From contig CAZGSR010000003.1 of NCBI GenBank assembly GCA_964528645.1, positions 29,616 to 93,615 on the forward strand: a stretch of 64,000 nucleotides of DNA, read 5' to 3'. This document shows positions 1 to 8,702 of this stretch, one piece after another. The stretch's first letter is position 1. Each line of letters starts with the position of its first letter. A model generated the notes under the pieces. The model was not told where the DNA came from, searched no databases, and was given only the letters and a program-made list of their open reading frames with translations. Both the position numbers and the translations under genes were made by a program. The stretch is from UBA5734 sp964528645. GTDB lineage: Bacteria > Bacillota > Clostridia > Saccharofermentanales > UBA5734.

Positions 1-248
1 TCGAACAAGCCTTTGAATAGGACAAACTTGTCTTTCAGTTCACCCCAGACAGGCAGGCGAATCACGCGGAAGCCCTGTTCCGTCGTTTCACCGGCTGGGT
101 AAACCCGGCTGCTCTTGTTGAAGCCGCTGGACAAAGTCGATGTGACCAGAACCACTTCATGGCCTAGCTTCTGCTGGTAATAGGGCAGCAGATTTTCCTG
201 GTAACCCATTCCCGGATTGAGGTATTGTGCGACATGAACGATTTTCAT
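1..248 (-). CDS. Glycosyltransferase family 4, N-terminal fragment (runs off window)
   Basis: Only the first 82 or so codons lie in the window; the gene continues past base 1. The product begins MKIVHVAQYLNPGMGYQENL and continues with a QQKLGHEVVLVTS stretch. This is the usual N-terminal Rossmann start of GT-B glycosyltransferases, in which an actor scans for the 'long-range' acceptor domain before the nucleotide-sugar domain. It starts five bases after the stop of the preceding gene, so it belongs to the same polysaccharide operon. The acceptor and donor sugars cannot be told from this fragment. Confidence 0.8.
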   Translation of the reverse strand, partial: MKIVHVAQYLNPGMGYQENLLPYYQQKLGHEVVLVTSTLSSGFNKSSRVYPAGETTEQGFRVIRLPVWGELKDKFVLFKGLF

Positions 249-253
249 GCTTG

Positions 254-1858
254 TTAATCCAATCTGGTCGATTTTCTGGCCTTATTTGGCTTTTGCAGGT
301 GACAATAATCAAACACAACCCGGTCCCCACTGCCATGAAGATGGTGATTGCCCACCGGGATTTTTACGTTTCCGGCTAACTGGAGGTCTTGCGGATAGAT
401 CGTCTGGACACACGTTTCATGATAGGCATTCTCTGACAGGAGATCAATGTGCTGGATCGTGACGCCTGTACCATAGCGGAAAAATCCCCCGCATTGGGCG
501 ACCCGGTAAATCTGATCCTGGGTGAAGATTGCGCCGCCATTTCTAGCTTTGCTGGCGTCGAACAGGACCGGATTGGTTGGATGGGGGTGCCACTGGTCGG
601 TGATTGGCTGATCAGCATAAAAGACATGCAGCTCACTGGCATGATCGCCAGCGTCGGCGGAGTCGATATTGGTTAAAAGCCACCATTTCCCTCCCTGCTC
701 AAAGATCAGCGAATCGACAGCGGACACCTGATTCATGGCAATCTGCACCAGCTTCCATTTAATGGGGAAGTCGACTGCCTCGTAGATCCGGATCTCCTGA
801 TTGGCACTGGATTCCGGACAGAGGTAAATCCTGCCATTGTAGCGAAACAGATAGGGGTAGGACAGATGGAAGGGTTCCTCAAGCACAATCCCCAGGTCTT
901 CCACCGTCGTGTCATGGACTGCGAAGGCTGCGATCATGCCTTTGCCTTTCCGGTAGTCCAGGGTCTCGACCAGACAATAGTCACAGTCATTTTCCCGGAT
1001 CACAAACGGATCCGCATTGAACCGGAAAGGGGGATTCGGAATCAGCAGGCTTTGTGCTGGATCAAACTGGTCCCAGCCCGTTTTTGAAAATCCCACTGCC
1101 CAGCGATAGCGTTTCTGGAGCAGGATGTGCCGGCCCAGCATGTTGGTCAGGAAAGCTGTCATTTTGGCTAGGTAACGCAACTGGGCGCGCCAAGTTACCA
1201 AACGTGTCTTTGCCTCAGGGATTGGCTCAAGATTGAACCCATTCAGATCCACTGTCTGGGCAATGCGTTTGAGGCAGTAAAACAGAGCCATCAAGGCTTT
1301 CCGGGTCAGGATCAGGTGATTGAGCAGGTAGTGCACTCCGGTCGTAGTGGAGCCTGACCAGAGACATTGGCCAACTCGGTCATCCGGTCCAGCATGCAGG
1401 ATTGAAAACCGGGTCATCGGCGATTGGTCATAGACCTGCCAAAAGCCAGTTTCCAGTGACAGGATCCCCTTGTTATCAGCATCTACAAGTTTGAGCATGC
1501 CGATTTTAGCCTGGTCTTTCAAGGACAAGTCCAGTTGGTCATCCGCTCTGAAGTCCAGAAAAAGATCCAAGATTTCTGATTGATTTGCGTTCGGGCTCAT
1601 CTTAGTCCCTAGATCTGATATGGGGATATTCAGCAGCCCGACATCGATCGGACGGAACGTGTCCGTGTAACGGGCCCCACGGATCAGCGGTTTTCCCAAG
1701 ATGCCAAGCAACCCTAAGATATTTTTATGGCTTGTCTGCTCACTGGCTACCAGAATCTGGTGTATTCCGGCAATCTGCTCATGCTCGCAGCGCTGGATGA
1801 AATCCAGCAAGACTTGCGGAATCTGTTCTGAATCCAACACCAGGCCAATCTTCAGCAT
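254..1858 (-). CDS. GINT1-N-like beta-propeller protein with formyltransferase-like N-terminus
   Basis: Protein of 534 residues. Residues 1-200 have a MLKIGLVLDSEQIP start and a Rossmann-like pattern, loosely like formyl-transferase N-terminal domains. From about residue 250 the sequence has bladed motifs such as NADPFVI, YPYLFRYNGRIYLCPES and W-WLLTN. These resemble the N-terminal region of plant glucosamine inositolphosphorylceramide transferase 1 and GH43-like five-bladed propellers. Such proteins occur in bacterial polysaccharide clusters, but their reaction is not established to my knowledge. The start overlaps the upstream GT4 gene by 7 bp, so translation is probably coupled. A role in transferring or modifying a sugar or acyl group on the exported glycan is inference. 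Confidence 0.65.
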   Translation of the reverse strand: MLKIGLVLDSEQIPQVLLDFIQRCEHEQIAGIHQILVASEQTSHKNILGLLGILGKPLIRGARYTDTFRPIDVGLLNIPISDLGTKMSPNANQSEILDLFLDFRADDQLDLSLKDQAKIGMLKLVDADNKGILSLETGFWQVYDQSPMTRFSILHAGPDDRVGQCLWSGSTTTGVHYLLNHLILTRKALMALFYCLKRIAQTVDLNGFNLEPIPEAKTRLVTWRAQLRYLAKMTAFLTNMLGRHILLQKRYRWAVGFSKTGWDQFDPAQSLLIPNPPFRFNADPFVIRENDCDYCLVETLDYRKGKGMIAAFAVHDTTVEDLGIVLEEPFHLSYPYLFRYNGRIYLCPESSANQEIRIYEAVDFPIKWKLVQIAMNQVSAVDSLIFEQGGKWWLLTNIDSADAGDHASELHVFYADQPITDQWHPHPTNPVLFDASKARNGGAIFTQDQIYRVAQCGGFFRYGTGVTIQHIDLLSENAYHETCVQTIYPQDLQLAGNVKIPVGNHHLHGSGDRVVFDYCHLQKPNKARKSTRLD

Positions 1859-3072
1859 GTCGGCGGATCACCTAGCAAGTCCTGATACAAGTCGATGTAT
1901 CGCTGGAAATTCTGAAAACGGTCGTAAAGACGCTCGGCCTTTTTCCGGCAGTCCTGGGCATAGGCTGATTTCCCTCTGGCTTTGATCTGGCGGATCTTTA
2001 GCAATAGATCATCGGCGTTATCTTTTTCTGCAATCAGGCCAGTTGCTGCATCGACGCTTTCGACACTGCCGCCTGTCCGGTAGGTGACCACGGGGGTGCC
2101 ACTGGCCAATGCCTCCAGATTGGTCGTCGGGAAGTTATCCTCCAGCGTAGGGTTGATGTAGACGTCTGCTGCAGCATAAATATCAGACAGTTCCTGGATG
2201 TCATGGGTCCGGGTGATCCCGATGACACCTGCGGGTAATTGTTTTTTCTGGTGCGGTTCCAACCCTACCAGGACCAGGCATTCGTTGGCTTCCAGACTCT
2301 GGGCGATTTCCAGCAGTGCTGGCAAGCCCTTTCTGGCCCGCCAGACTGTGGCCACAGCCAGAATGACAAATCGGCCGGTACAGGCATATCGTTCGCGGAA
2401 TTTGTTTGCATGAGGATGGAATACGTCCAGATTGATGCCATTGGGAATGACTCGAACGGGGTAATCCTTGAGAAAAGACTCCCGGGTCAGGTCCGCCAGC
2501 CACTGGGAAGGTGTCACCAGGACGAGGCTGGACAAGCCATTGAACAATCGCTTCTTGTCCCGGTAATTGCGCCGGGAGTTGTCGAGCAGCAGGCTGATCG
2601 GGTAGCGGTATTTCTCTGGACAATCATGGCACTCGGTTTTCCAACGGCCACAGCCGGCATAATCAAAGTGGCCGCAATGCCCCGTAAAGGACCAGCAGTC
2701 GTGCTGAGTCCAGACGACCGGTACATCGATCTTTTTCAGATAGTTGAAAAGAAGCTTGATGTTGACATAATAGCCATGAACCACATGCAGATGGATCAGG
2801 TCCGGCTGATAGGCTTCAATCTTGCGGATCAGGCGCTTGGTGGCCAGGATAGAGGCAAACGCGTGGCGGTCGGTCACAAAGGTATAGGCGACATGAAACA
2901 GGAAATTGAAATTGCCGGCGAACTTGTAGCCATCCTGGCAATATTTCGAGGTGCTGCGGGCATAGGCAACCAGACTTTCATGGCCTTGTTCCTTGAGCAG
3001 GTGATGAATATCGCTTGCAATCCGTCCGGTACTCCCTACGCCACATAGGGAATTGATCTGCAGGATTCTCAT
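1852..3072 (-). CDS. Glycosyltransferase family 4 (GT-B)
   Basis: Protein of 406 residues, normal for a GT4 enzyme. It starts MRILQINSLCGVGSTGRIA, with the glycine-rich acceptor loop. The donor-binding half holds VTPSQWLADL, IPNGINLDVFHP, and the EX7E region NPTLEDNFPTTNLEALASGTP, whose glutamates bind the nucleotide sugar. WTQHDCWSFTGHC resembles colanic-acid type (WcaC-like) transferases. An AGGA site sits 7 bp before the ATG. It lies 2 bp after the GT2 gene and overlaps the next gene by 7 bp, so it is an internal operon gene. The sugar transferred is unknown. Confidence 0.85.
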   Translation of the reverse strand: MRILQINSLCGVGSTGRIASDIHHLLKEQGHESLVAYARSTSKYCQDGYKFAGNFNFLFHVAYTFVTDRHAFASILATKRLIRKIEAYQPDLIHLHVVHGYYVNIKLLFNYLKKIDVPVVWTQHDCWSFTGHCGHFDYAGCGRWKTECHDCPEKYRYPISLLLDNSRRNYRDKKRLFNGLSSLVLVTPSQWLADLTRESFLKDYPVRVIPNGINLDVFHPHANKFRERYACTGRFVILAVATVWRARKGLPALLEIAQSLEANECLVLVGLEPHQKKQLPAGVIGITRTHDIQELSDIYAAADVYINPTLEDNFPTTNLEALASGTPVVTYRTGGSVESVDAATGLIAEKDNADDLLLKIRQIKARGKSAYAQDCRKKAERLYDRFQNFQRYIDLYQDLLGDPPTC

Positions 3073-3074
3073 TG

Positions 3075-4031
3075 TTATTCCTGTGACTTTTTCATATCGT
3101 GTAGATGAAAGCTGTTCAGGAGCATTTCGTACAGGAGTTTATGTTTCTGGATCTCGACATCGAGGATGATCCCGACCGAAAAGGACAACAGCGAGCTCAG
3201 GCCGATGATCCCGCAGACGATCAGGGTCGGAAACTTGGCCACCAGCCCAGTGCGGGAAAAATCCATCAGGACGGGGATAAAAAGGACAACTGCTAACAAA
3301 AACAGGGCAACTGCTACACTGCCAAAAAAGACCAAAGGTTTGTAATTCTTGAAAAGCATGAAAATCGTTCTCAACACTTTGGCTCCGTCCGAAAATGTGT
3401 TGAGTTTGGATTCGCTGCCTTCTGGGCGGTCACGGTAATCGACCTTGACCTGACGAATCAGGAAATTCTTGTCCACAGCATGAATGGTCATTTCAGTTTC
3501 GATCTCAAAACCTTTCGACATAATCGGCAGGCATTTGGCAAACTCACGGCTCAGAGCCCGGTAGCCAGTCATGATGTCACGGACATTGGATTTGAACAGG
3601 GAGTTGATCAGTTTACGGACCAGAACATTGCCAGAATTGTGGAAAGGTCGTTTGTTCTCGGTGAAATAGGTTGAGGAAAGCCGGTCTCCGACCACCATGT
3701 CAGCTTTGCCATCCAGAACGAGCTGGACCATTTCCTGGGCTGATTCAGCCGGATACGTATCATCCCCATCGGTGAGCAGGTAGCAGTCCGCATCAATATC
3801 CCTGAGCATGCTCTTGATGACATTGCCCTTGCCCTGGCGGTATTCGTGGCGCAAGAACAATCTGGCATCCGTCTGGCCCAGTTCGCGGACGATCTCTGAA
3901 GTCCGGTCACTGGAATTATTGTCATAGACATAGATGGCTGCATCCGGCAGAGCGGCCCGGTAATCATGGATGACCTGGGCAACTGTTTGTTCTTCGTTGT
4001 AACAAGGGATGAGGACTGCTACTTCAGACAT
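3075..4031 (-). CDS. Polyprenyl-phosphate glycosyltransferase (GT2, DPM/GtrB-like)
   Basis: Protein of 318 residues. It has an N-terminal GT-A domain with VLIPCYNEEQTVAQVI, the DNNSSD nucleotide-binding site and the metal motif DGDDTY. MTGYRALSREF and VDYRDRPEGSESKL are typical of dolichol/undecaprenyl-phosphate mannosyl- and glucosyltransferases. Two C-terminal membrane segments (about residues 230-255 and 268-290) are as in GtrB. The likely reaction is transfer of one sugar from a nucleotide donor to undecaprenyl phosphate, making a lipid donor for glycosylation outside the membrane. It is flanked by the DUF2142 protein and its small partner and overlaps the latter by 8 bp. Confidence 0.85.
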   Translation of the reverse strand: MSEVAVLIPCYNEEQTVAQVIHDYRAALPDAAIYVYDNNSSDRTSEIVRELGQTDARLFLRHEYRQGKGNVIKSMLRDIDADCYLLTDGDDTYPAESAQEMVQLVLDGKADMVVGDRLSSTYFTENKRPFHNSGNVLVRKLINSLFKSNVRDIMTGYRALSREFAKCLPIMSKGFEIETEMTIHAVDKNFLIRQVKVDYRDRPEGSESKLNTFSDGAKVLRTIFMLFKNYKPLVFFGSVAVALFLLAVVLFIPVLMDFSRTGLVAKFPTLIVCGIIGLSSLLSFSVGIILDVEIQKHKLLYEMLLNSFHLHDMKKSQE

Positions 4032-4716
4032 GATTGGCTGACCTGCCTTTGCTTGATTGGATTTTCATGTATCCGATGATGATGACAAGAAACAGGATGC
4101 TTAGTCCTGTCGACATCAGGAACTTGGACGTGATCCGGACCGATTGAGTTCCCACCAGGTAAAAAGACAGGTCACCATCGGTTTCGTATTCACCGTAGAA
4201 GAGCTGACCAGCGCTGTAGGAGTTCTCACGCGTGCTCCACAGTCCAATCGATTGGCCTGGTGTGGTTGTGATCCCGGAAATCTCGAAAGCGTAAGGAGCT
4301 CTTCGGGCTGGCAAGGGCTGTGCCAGTACAAACTCATGGAAATTATTATCTAAGATCGTTGCGGCTGAGATGGCTTCCTCATGAAATGTCTCTCCGGAGT
4401 CTGGATCATAAACCCGAAAATAGAGTTCACCTGGATTTTGCCGGCCATAGGTTGCCATTTTGACCCCGATCCTACCGATATCCTGGGTGGCGCTGATTGT
4501 CTGACTGACAGGATTTTCACCCTGGATACCGCCAATTGGGTATTCATCGACATCGTTCATGACAAATACCTTGCTGTCCAGCGGCAGGATGATCGACTGG
4601 TTCACCAGCAGGAACGCAATCAGGACCAGGATGGCTACCAAGGCCACATGTATCAGCGCGTTCAGGATGTTTTCTAGATAGTTTTTAACGGGCAACATCT
4701 GTGATTTCCTATCCAT
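4024..4716 (-). CDS. Membrane-anchored extracytoplasmic domain, paralogous to the DUF2142 protein N-terminus
   Basis: Protein of 230 residues with one membrane segment near residues 16-40 and a second near 200-220, enclosing about 150 extracytoplasmic residues. The pattern 'SQTISATQDIGRIGVKMATY ... RVYDPDSGE ... EFVLAQPL' can be laid beside residues 60-150 of the next upstream protein (4718-6673), 'EQHFFANEAIRSISLTVYS ... SLYKTASGE ... EFSFPDTES'. It therefore looks like a free-standing copy of that beta-sandwich domain. It follows the DUF2142 gene by 1 bp and overlaps the GT2 gene by 8 bp. The function is unknown; a helper for sugar transfer or ligand binding at the outer membrane face is a guess. 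Confidence 0.7.
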   Translation of the reverse strand: MDRKSQMLPVKNYLENILNALIHVALVAILVLIAFLLVNQSIILPLDSKVFVMNDVDEYPIGGIQGENPVSQTISATQDIGRIGVKMATYGRQNPGELYFRVYDPDSGETFHEEAISAATILDNNFHEFVLAQPLPARRAPYAFEISGITTTPGQSIGLWSTRENSYSAGQLFYGEYETDGDLSFYLVGTQSVRITSKFLMSTGLSILFLVIIIGYMKIQSSKGRSANHV

Positions 4717-4717
4717 G

Positions 4718-6673
4718 TTAGTAAATCATCCGGATCAAGGTCAGTGCACTGTATGTCAGGGCTAAACCGGAAAAACCAGCTACGCGATGGGTGAAAAACG
4801 GGTCTTTAATGAATTTGACTGGGCTTTTGATCAAAAGAAACGGCAGGATAAATAAGGGGATGAAGTAGCGACCCTGTACGCCCAGCATCAGGGAACCGCC
4901 GATTTCATTGACATCATCATAGATGTACAGGCCGATGAAGATGGCCGCAACGGTTCCCCCTAGAGCCAGCAAGATCAAAATCTTTTGCAGAAGATTGATT
5001 TGCATCGATTCATCATGGTCGACCAGCCCAATCCAGACCAGGAAAATCGGGATGGCAAAGACCAGAAAACCGAGTGAATAGGTCAGCCAGCCTAAGGTAT
5101 TGAGCCAGACCATGTATTGAACCGCATTTTGGCTCAGGGTATGGAGGAAGATTCGGACTGTTGGGATCAAATTATGCAGAACAAAAGTCAGCTGGTCCGG
5201 GTAAACAGGGTTTCCTTCTGCCAGCATCAACCGCTTACTGAAGAAGGCAAAAAGTAGGCCAGCGGCCGAGATGGTGATGCCGAGGAAAACCAGGATACGC
5301 ATGATGCGGGCGGAAAGTCGCTGGTACTTTGCCATAGGAATGATGAAGATCAGCAAGGCAACTGGAAGATAGGCTGGTTTGGCCAAATACACAATGTAGA
5401 GGAGAAAGCTGGGCAGGATCAGCTGAAAGAAGCAGATTTTTTTAGCTTGCATGGTCAATTGAATGATTAAAGCGATGAAGAGAAAAAGAAAACCATTGAT
5501 GATGGCATCTGCAGAGATAGAACTGGCCTGATAGATTGACATTGGCAGCAAGCCTACAGCAAGCATGAAACTTTTAAAAACTGGAAGGATCTTGATACTT
5601 AGGTAGGTCAAGCAGATATAGGTTAGCAGATTGAATATTCTTGCCAAGGATAGCATGTTGAATTCGTTCAAATCCCAGACACGACCAAGATAAAGACCTA
5701 AGCCCTGGGGTACATAGACCAGTGATGAATATTTTGCTTTGTAGCGGTAGTCATAATTTTTGCCGATGTCACTGGAAAATTTGTCAGCCAACATGCTGCT
5801 AATCCTGGAAAGACCTAGATTCAAATGCGGTTCTATGATTGTATCATCATAGATTTCAAAATTGTCCGGCATTTGGATACTAATGTCATTCACCTTACCC
5901 AGCAATGGCTTGTAATTGCCATAAGAGACATCAAAAGCCCGCAAAATATGGTCGCCGCTGTCAGGCTCCTGGCCACTGGGGACGATGAAGGTCATGACCA
6001 GGCCACTTAAGAGGGCCAGAACCAGGAAGTATTGCTCCGGTCTGAGGGAAATGTACTTTTGGAAAAACAGCAGGTACAGGGACACCGCCAGCAAGAGCAT
6101 GGTCAGCAAGGCAAAACTCAGAAACAAATTATTCGTGTATTCGACTTTGAAAATCAGACGGCCTTTCACTTGGCTCCCATCAATGAACATGGTTTCATCA
6201 TAATTACCAACATTGGTTTTGACTTGGAGTTTGGGTCCAGCACCTTCGCTTGAGATCTTGAGGTTGTATTCTGTCAGTGCAAACGATTCTGTGTCTGGAA
6301 ATGAGAATTCAACCGTTGCCGCCTGGTTAATGGATGTTGCGACCTGGGTCCCTTGGCCAATCCTTTCTCCTGATGCAGTCTTGTATAAGCTGACAGTGAC
6401 CGGAACCTCAAATTCACTCTCTTCCGAGTAAACAGTCAGTGAAATCGAACGAATCGCTTCATTGGCGAAAAAATGCTGCTCGATGGTGTGTCCGGTGAGG
6501 TTGTCCATGTCTATCTCAGCTTTTGGATTGATGTAGTGGATCGAATTGGACGATGTGAAAACAGACTGGTTCAAGAACAAGGTGACGCCCAAAATTGCCA
6601 GGATTGCCAGCCATTTAAAGCCTGGCTTTTCCAGTAGTCTGGTCCACTTCTTCTCGGTCACTTGATTAACCAT
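4718..6673 (-). CDS. DUF2142 family polytopic membrane protein
   Basis: Protein of 651 residues. An N-terminal membrane anchor (about 22-40) is followed by an extracytoplasmic beta-sandwich (about 50-185) and then some ten hydrophobic segments. A loop 'VPSGQEPDSGDHILRAFDVS' near residue 230 is typical of the DUF2142 family, which sits in bacterial polysaccharide clusters and has a GT-C-like topology. Coupling with the adjacent GtrB-like GT2 suggests it may use a polyprenyl-phosphate sugar as donor; this is inference. Its start overlaps the RgpF-like gene by 8 bp. The gene and its neighbours are richer in A+T than the 6.7-14.5 kb part of the operon. Confidence 0.8.
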   Translation of the reverse strand: MVNQVTEKKWTRLLEKPGFKWLAILAILGVTLFLNQSVFTSSNSIHYINPKAEIDMDNLTGHTIEQHFFANEAIRSISLTVYSEESEFEVPVTVSLYKTASGERIGQGTQVATSINQAATVEFSFPDTESFALTEYNLKISSEGAGPKLQVKTNVGNYDETMFIDGSQVKGRLIFKVEYTNNLFLSFALLTMLLLAVSLYLLFFQKYISLRPEQYFLVLALLSGLVMTFIVPSGQEPDSGDHILRAFDVSYGNYKPLLGKVNDISIQMPDNFEIYDDTIIEPHLNLGLSRISSMLADKFSSDIGKNYDYRYKAKYSSLVYVPQGLGLYLGRVWDLNEFNMLSLARIFNLLTYICLTYLSIKILPVFKSFMLAVGLLPMSIYQASSISADAIINGFLFLFIALIIQLTMQAKKICFFQLILPSFLLYIVYLAKPAYLPVALLIFIIPMAKYQRLSARIMRILVFLGITISAAGLLFAFFSKRLMLAEGNPVYPDQLTFVLHNLIPTVRIFLHTLSQNAVQYMVWLNTLGWLTYSLGFLVFAIPIFLVWIGLVDHDESMQINLLQKILILLALGGTVAAIFIGLYIYDDVNEIGGSLMLGVQGRYFIPLFILPFLLIKSPVKFIKDPFFTHRVAGFSGLALTYSALTLIRMIY

Positions 6674-8645
6674 GCAGTTTCCTTACCTTGAATATTTGTT
6701 TCATCTTTGCCTTGTAGCGTCTGTAGAGGAGTCTGAGTCGTACATCCAAGGTTGATTCATAAAAGGACTGCAATTTATCATACTCAATCCTCAAATGTTC
6801 GATGTGCTCGAGGCGTTCGCCGGCGATGCCGACCCATTTGGGGGCGTCGTAGAATTTCTGGTGATAGATGGCGTTCATCAGGGTGAAGGGGCCGCGGATC
6901 GAAAAATCGAAGCCGCTCTTGTTGTAGGATGAGACGTAGTGGCGCAGGTTGGTGTATTCGAGACGGGCCAGGTCGTCGGCCATGACAACGCCGGTGTAGT
7001 AGCCGGCCTGCTGGGCGACGAAGGGGTAGATCCGCTCGAGCGCGTGGGAGACCGAACCGTCATCGGGCAGCGGTTCCTCGGGGAAATCTGTGTAGTCCAT
7101 CTGGTTATCAAAGTGCGCCAGGAGTGCGGCGGTACGAAACCAGAAAAAGGAGCCCAGTGGGGCGATCACTCGCTTGTTTTCTGAGATCGGCACGGTCAGG
7201 CCCATTTTCCGGGCCAGGATGCGGGTGTTGTCGAAATTCCAGGACCATTCGTCGCCGAGGCTGAAGAAATAATACGAGTGGTTCGGCTCCGGAGGCACAA
7301 GAAGACCGAGGCGCGGATTCTCGGCGAAGGTGCGGAGGATATTGGCGACGTAGTCCGGGCTGGAGAGCATGTTCTGCAGGCATTTCCAGGCAAAGCTCTC
7401 GCCGATTGAGCCAGGCTTGACTTGGCCGGATTTCTTGTCATGAACGAAGCAGACATAGTCGTACTGAGGGATGACATCGCGCATGCCCACCATCAAACTG
7501 GAGACGTCGCGGCCGCGGTTATTGGTGACGCGGACCTCGAGCTTGCCCTCAGTGACACCGGCAAAGCGTTCCAGGATGACCTGCTTCTTCTCTTCCGTAT
7601 TGGTCGAGATGTAGATGTCGGCATGGGCCGGCATCGCAGCGGCGTACTGGGCCATTTCATCGACCAGGTCGGGGAAAAACAGATGCATGACCAGGGCGAT
7701 GCGCGGACTGGCAGAGTTGCTAAACTGGGCCGTCGTTGCGACCGGATTTTTTGTCTGCAGGATGTAGTTCAGGTGCAGATTTTTCGCCAGGTCATCGAGG
7801 TGGCAAGTCCGGAGCAGGTTGTCCCAGATCAGGCCGGTGTCAAAGCTGGACTGCTGTTCGAGCCAGTTCATCAGTTCGAAAGCCGGCTGGCCGGTCGTAT
7901 GGAACAGGATGTCGTCGTAGTCCTGGAAAAAAGTCCGCCGCTTGACGATCGGACAATTGAGGTCAGCCACCATTTTCTGATGGTAATAGAGGATCGGGTT
8001 GGGATTGAGCGTTTCCAGCTCCGATGAATCAACCAGGGTATCCCATCGGAAGCCGAGATCGGCAAAATGGCGCGTAAAAAAGGTCTCGTGGCGGCCGACG
8101 GCATCGTTGTAGCCCGGCATCGCGGGCAGGTTGTCCCAGTAGGACTGGAACGCCTCGCTCTGGACAAAGCTTTTGCGGAAGCCGACGAAATAGGACTGGA
8201 CATGGACCGGAGTGAAGCCGTAGGCATTGCGGCCGGTCGGGTCGTTCTCATGTTCGCCATGGCGGGTCAGGCCCCAGAAATCGATGTCGCGCGCAGCCAT
8301 GGTGGCAAAGACGTCGAGGAATGGATACAGGGGGCCAAAGACGGTGTTATTGGCGAGGATGATTTCATCGTAGGTAGCCAGGTCGGCCCACCCGATCGAG
8401 TCGAGGCCGGTTTTGTAGCCCCAGATATCAAAGCCCTGGTTCTCACGCACGATGACCTGAGGCGTAATGGCGAGAAGTTTCTGCTTCTCCTCGACCAGGA
8501 TCTGGCCATTGACGACAACAACAAGCGCCTCAAGGTTTTCCTTGAGATCGTTCAGGAAGTATGGGACGTAGCGGTCGACGATCCCGTCGGCGTCGTAGAA
8601 AGAATAAATTCCGAGACGCCTGGCACCGGTCGGCAAGACGGACAT
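6666..8645 (-). CDS. RgpF-like rhamnan synthesis family protein
   Basis: Protein of 659 residues with the RgpF family layout. The first half carries 'GIYSFYDADGIVDRYVPYFL', 'VVVNG' and 'RENQGFDIWGYKTGL'. The second half repeats a related fold with 'IALVMHLFFPDLVDEM', 'VRVTNNRGRDVSSLMVGM' and 'YVCFVHDKKSGQ'. RgpF-family proteins take part in making rhamnose-rich cell-wall polysaccharides in streptococci and related glycans elsewhere. The tail is basic (YRRYKAKMKQIFKVRK), as in membrane-associated transferases. A 57 bp gap separates it from the upstream glycosyltransferase gene. The sugar linkage made here is not known. Confidence 0.85.
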   Translation of the reverse strand: MSVLPTGARRLGIYSFYDADGIVDRYVPYFLNDLKENLEALVVVVNGQILVEEKQKLLAITPQVIVRENQGFDIWGYKTGLDSIGWADLATYDEIILANNTVFGPLYPFLDVFATMAARDIDFWGLTRHGEHENDPTGRNAYGFTPVHVQSYFVGFRKSFVQSEAFQSYWDNLPAMPGYNDAVGRHETFFTRHFADLGFRWDTLVDSSELETLNPNPILYYHQKMVADLNCPIVKRRTFFQDYDDILFHTTGQPAFELMNWLEQQSSFDTGLIWDNLLRTCHLDDLAKNLHLNYILQTKNPVATTAQFSNSASPRIALVMHLFFPDLVDEMAQYAAAMPAHADIYISTNTEEKKQVILERFAGVTEGKLEVRVTNNRGRDVSSLMVGMRDVIPQYDYVCFVHDKKSGQVKPGSIGESFAWKCLQNMLSSPDYVANILRTFAENPRLGLLVPPEPNHSYYFFSLGDEWSWNFDNTRILARKMGLTVPISENKRVIAPLGSFFWFRTAALLAHFDNQMDYTDFPEEPLPDDGSVSHALERIYPFVAQQAGYYTGVVMADDLARLEYTNLRHYVSSYNKSGFDFSIRGPFTLMNAIYHQKFYDAPKWVGIAGERLEHIEHLRIEYDKLQSFYESTLDVRLRLLYRRYKAKMKQIFKVRKLHG

Positions 8646-8702
8646 GACTCCTCCTGTGGGGTGGTCTGGGCTCTAAAAACTTTCCTTATTCTATCACACT
8701 GG

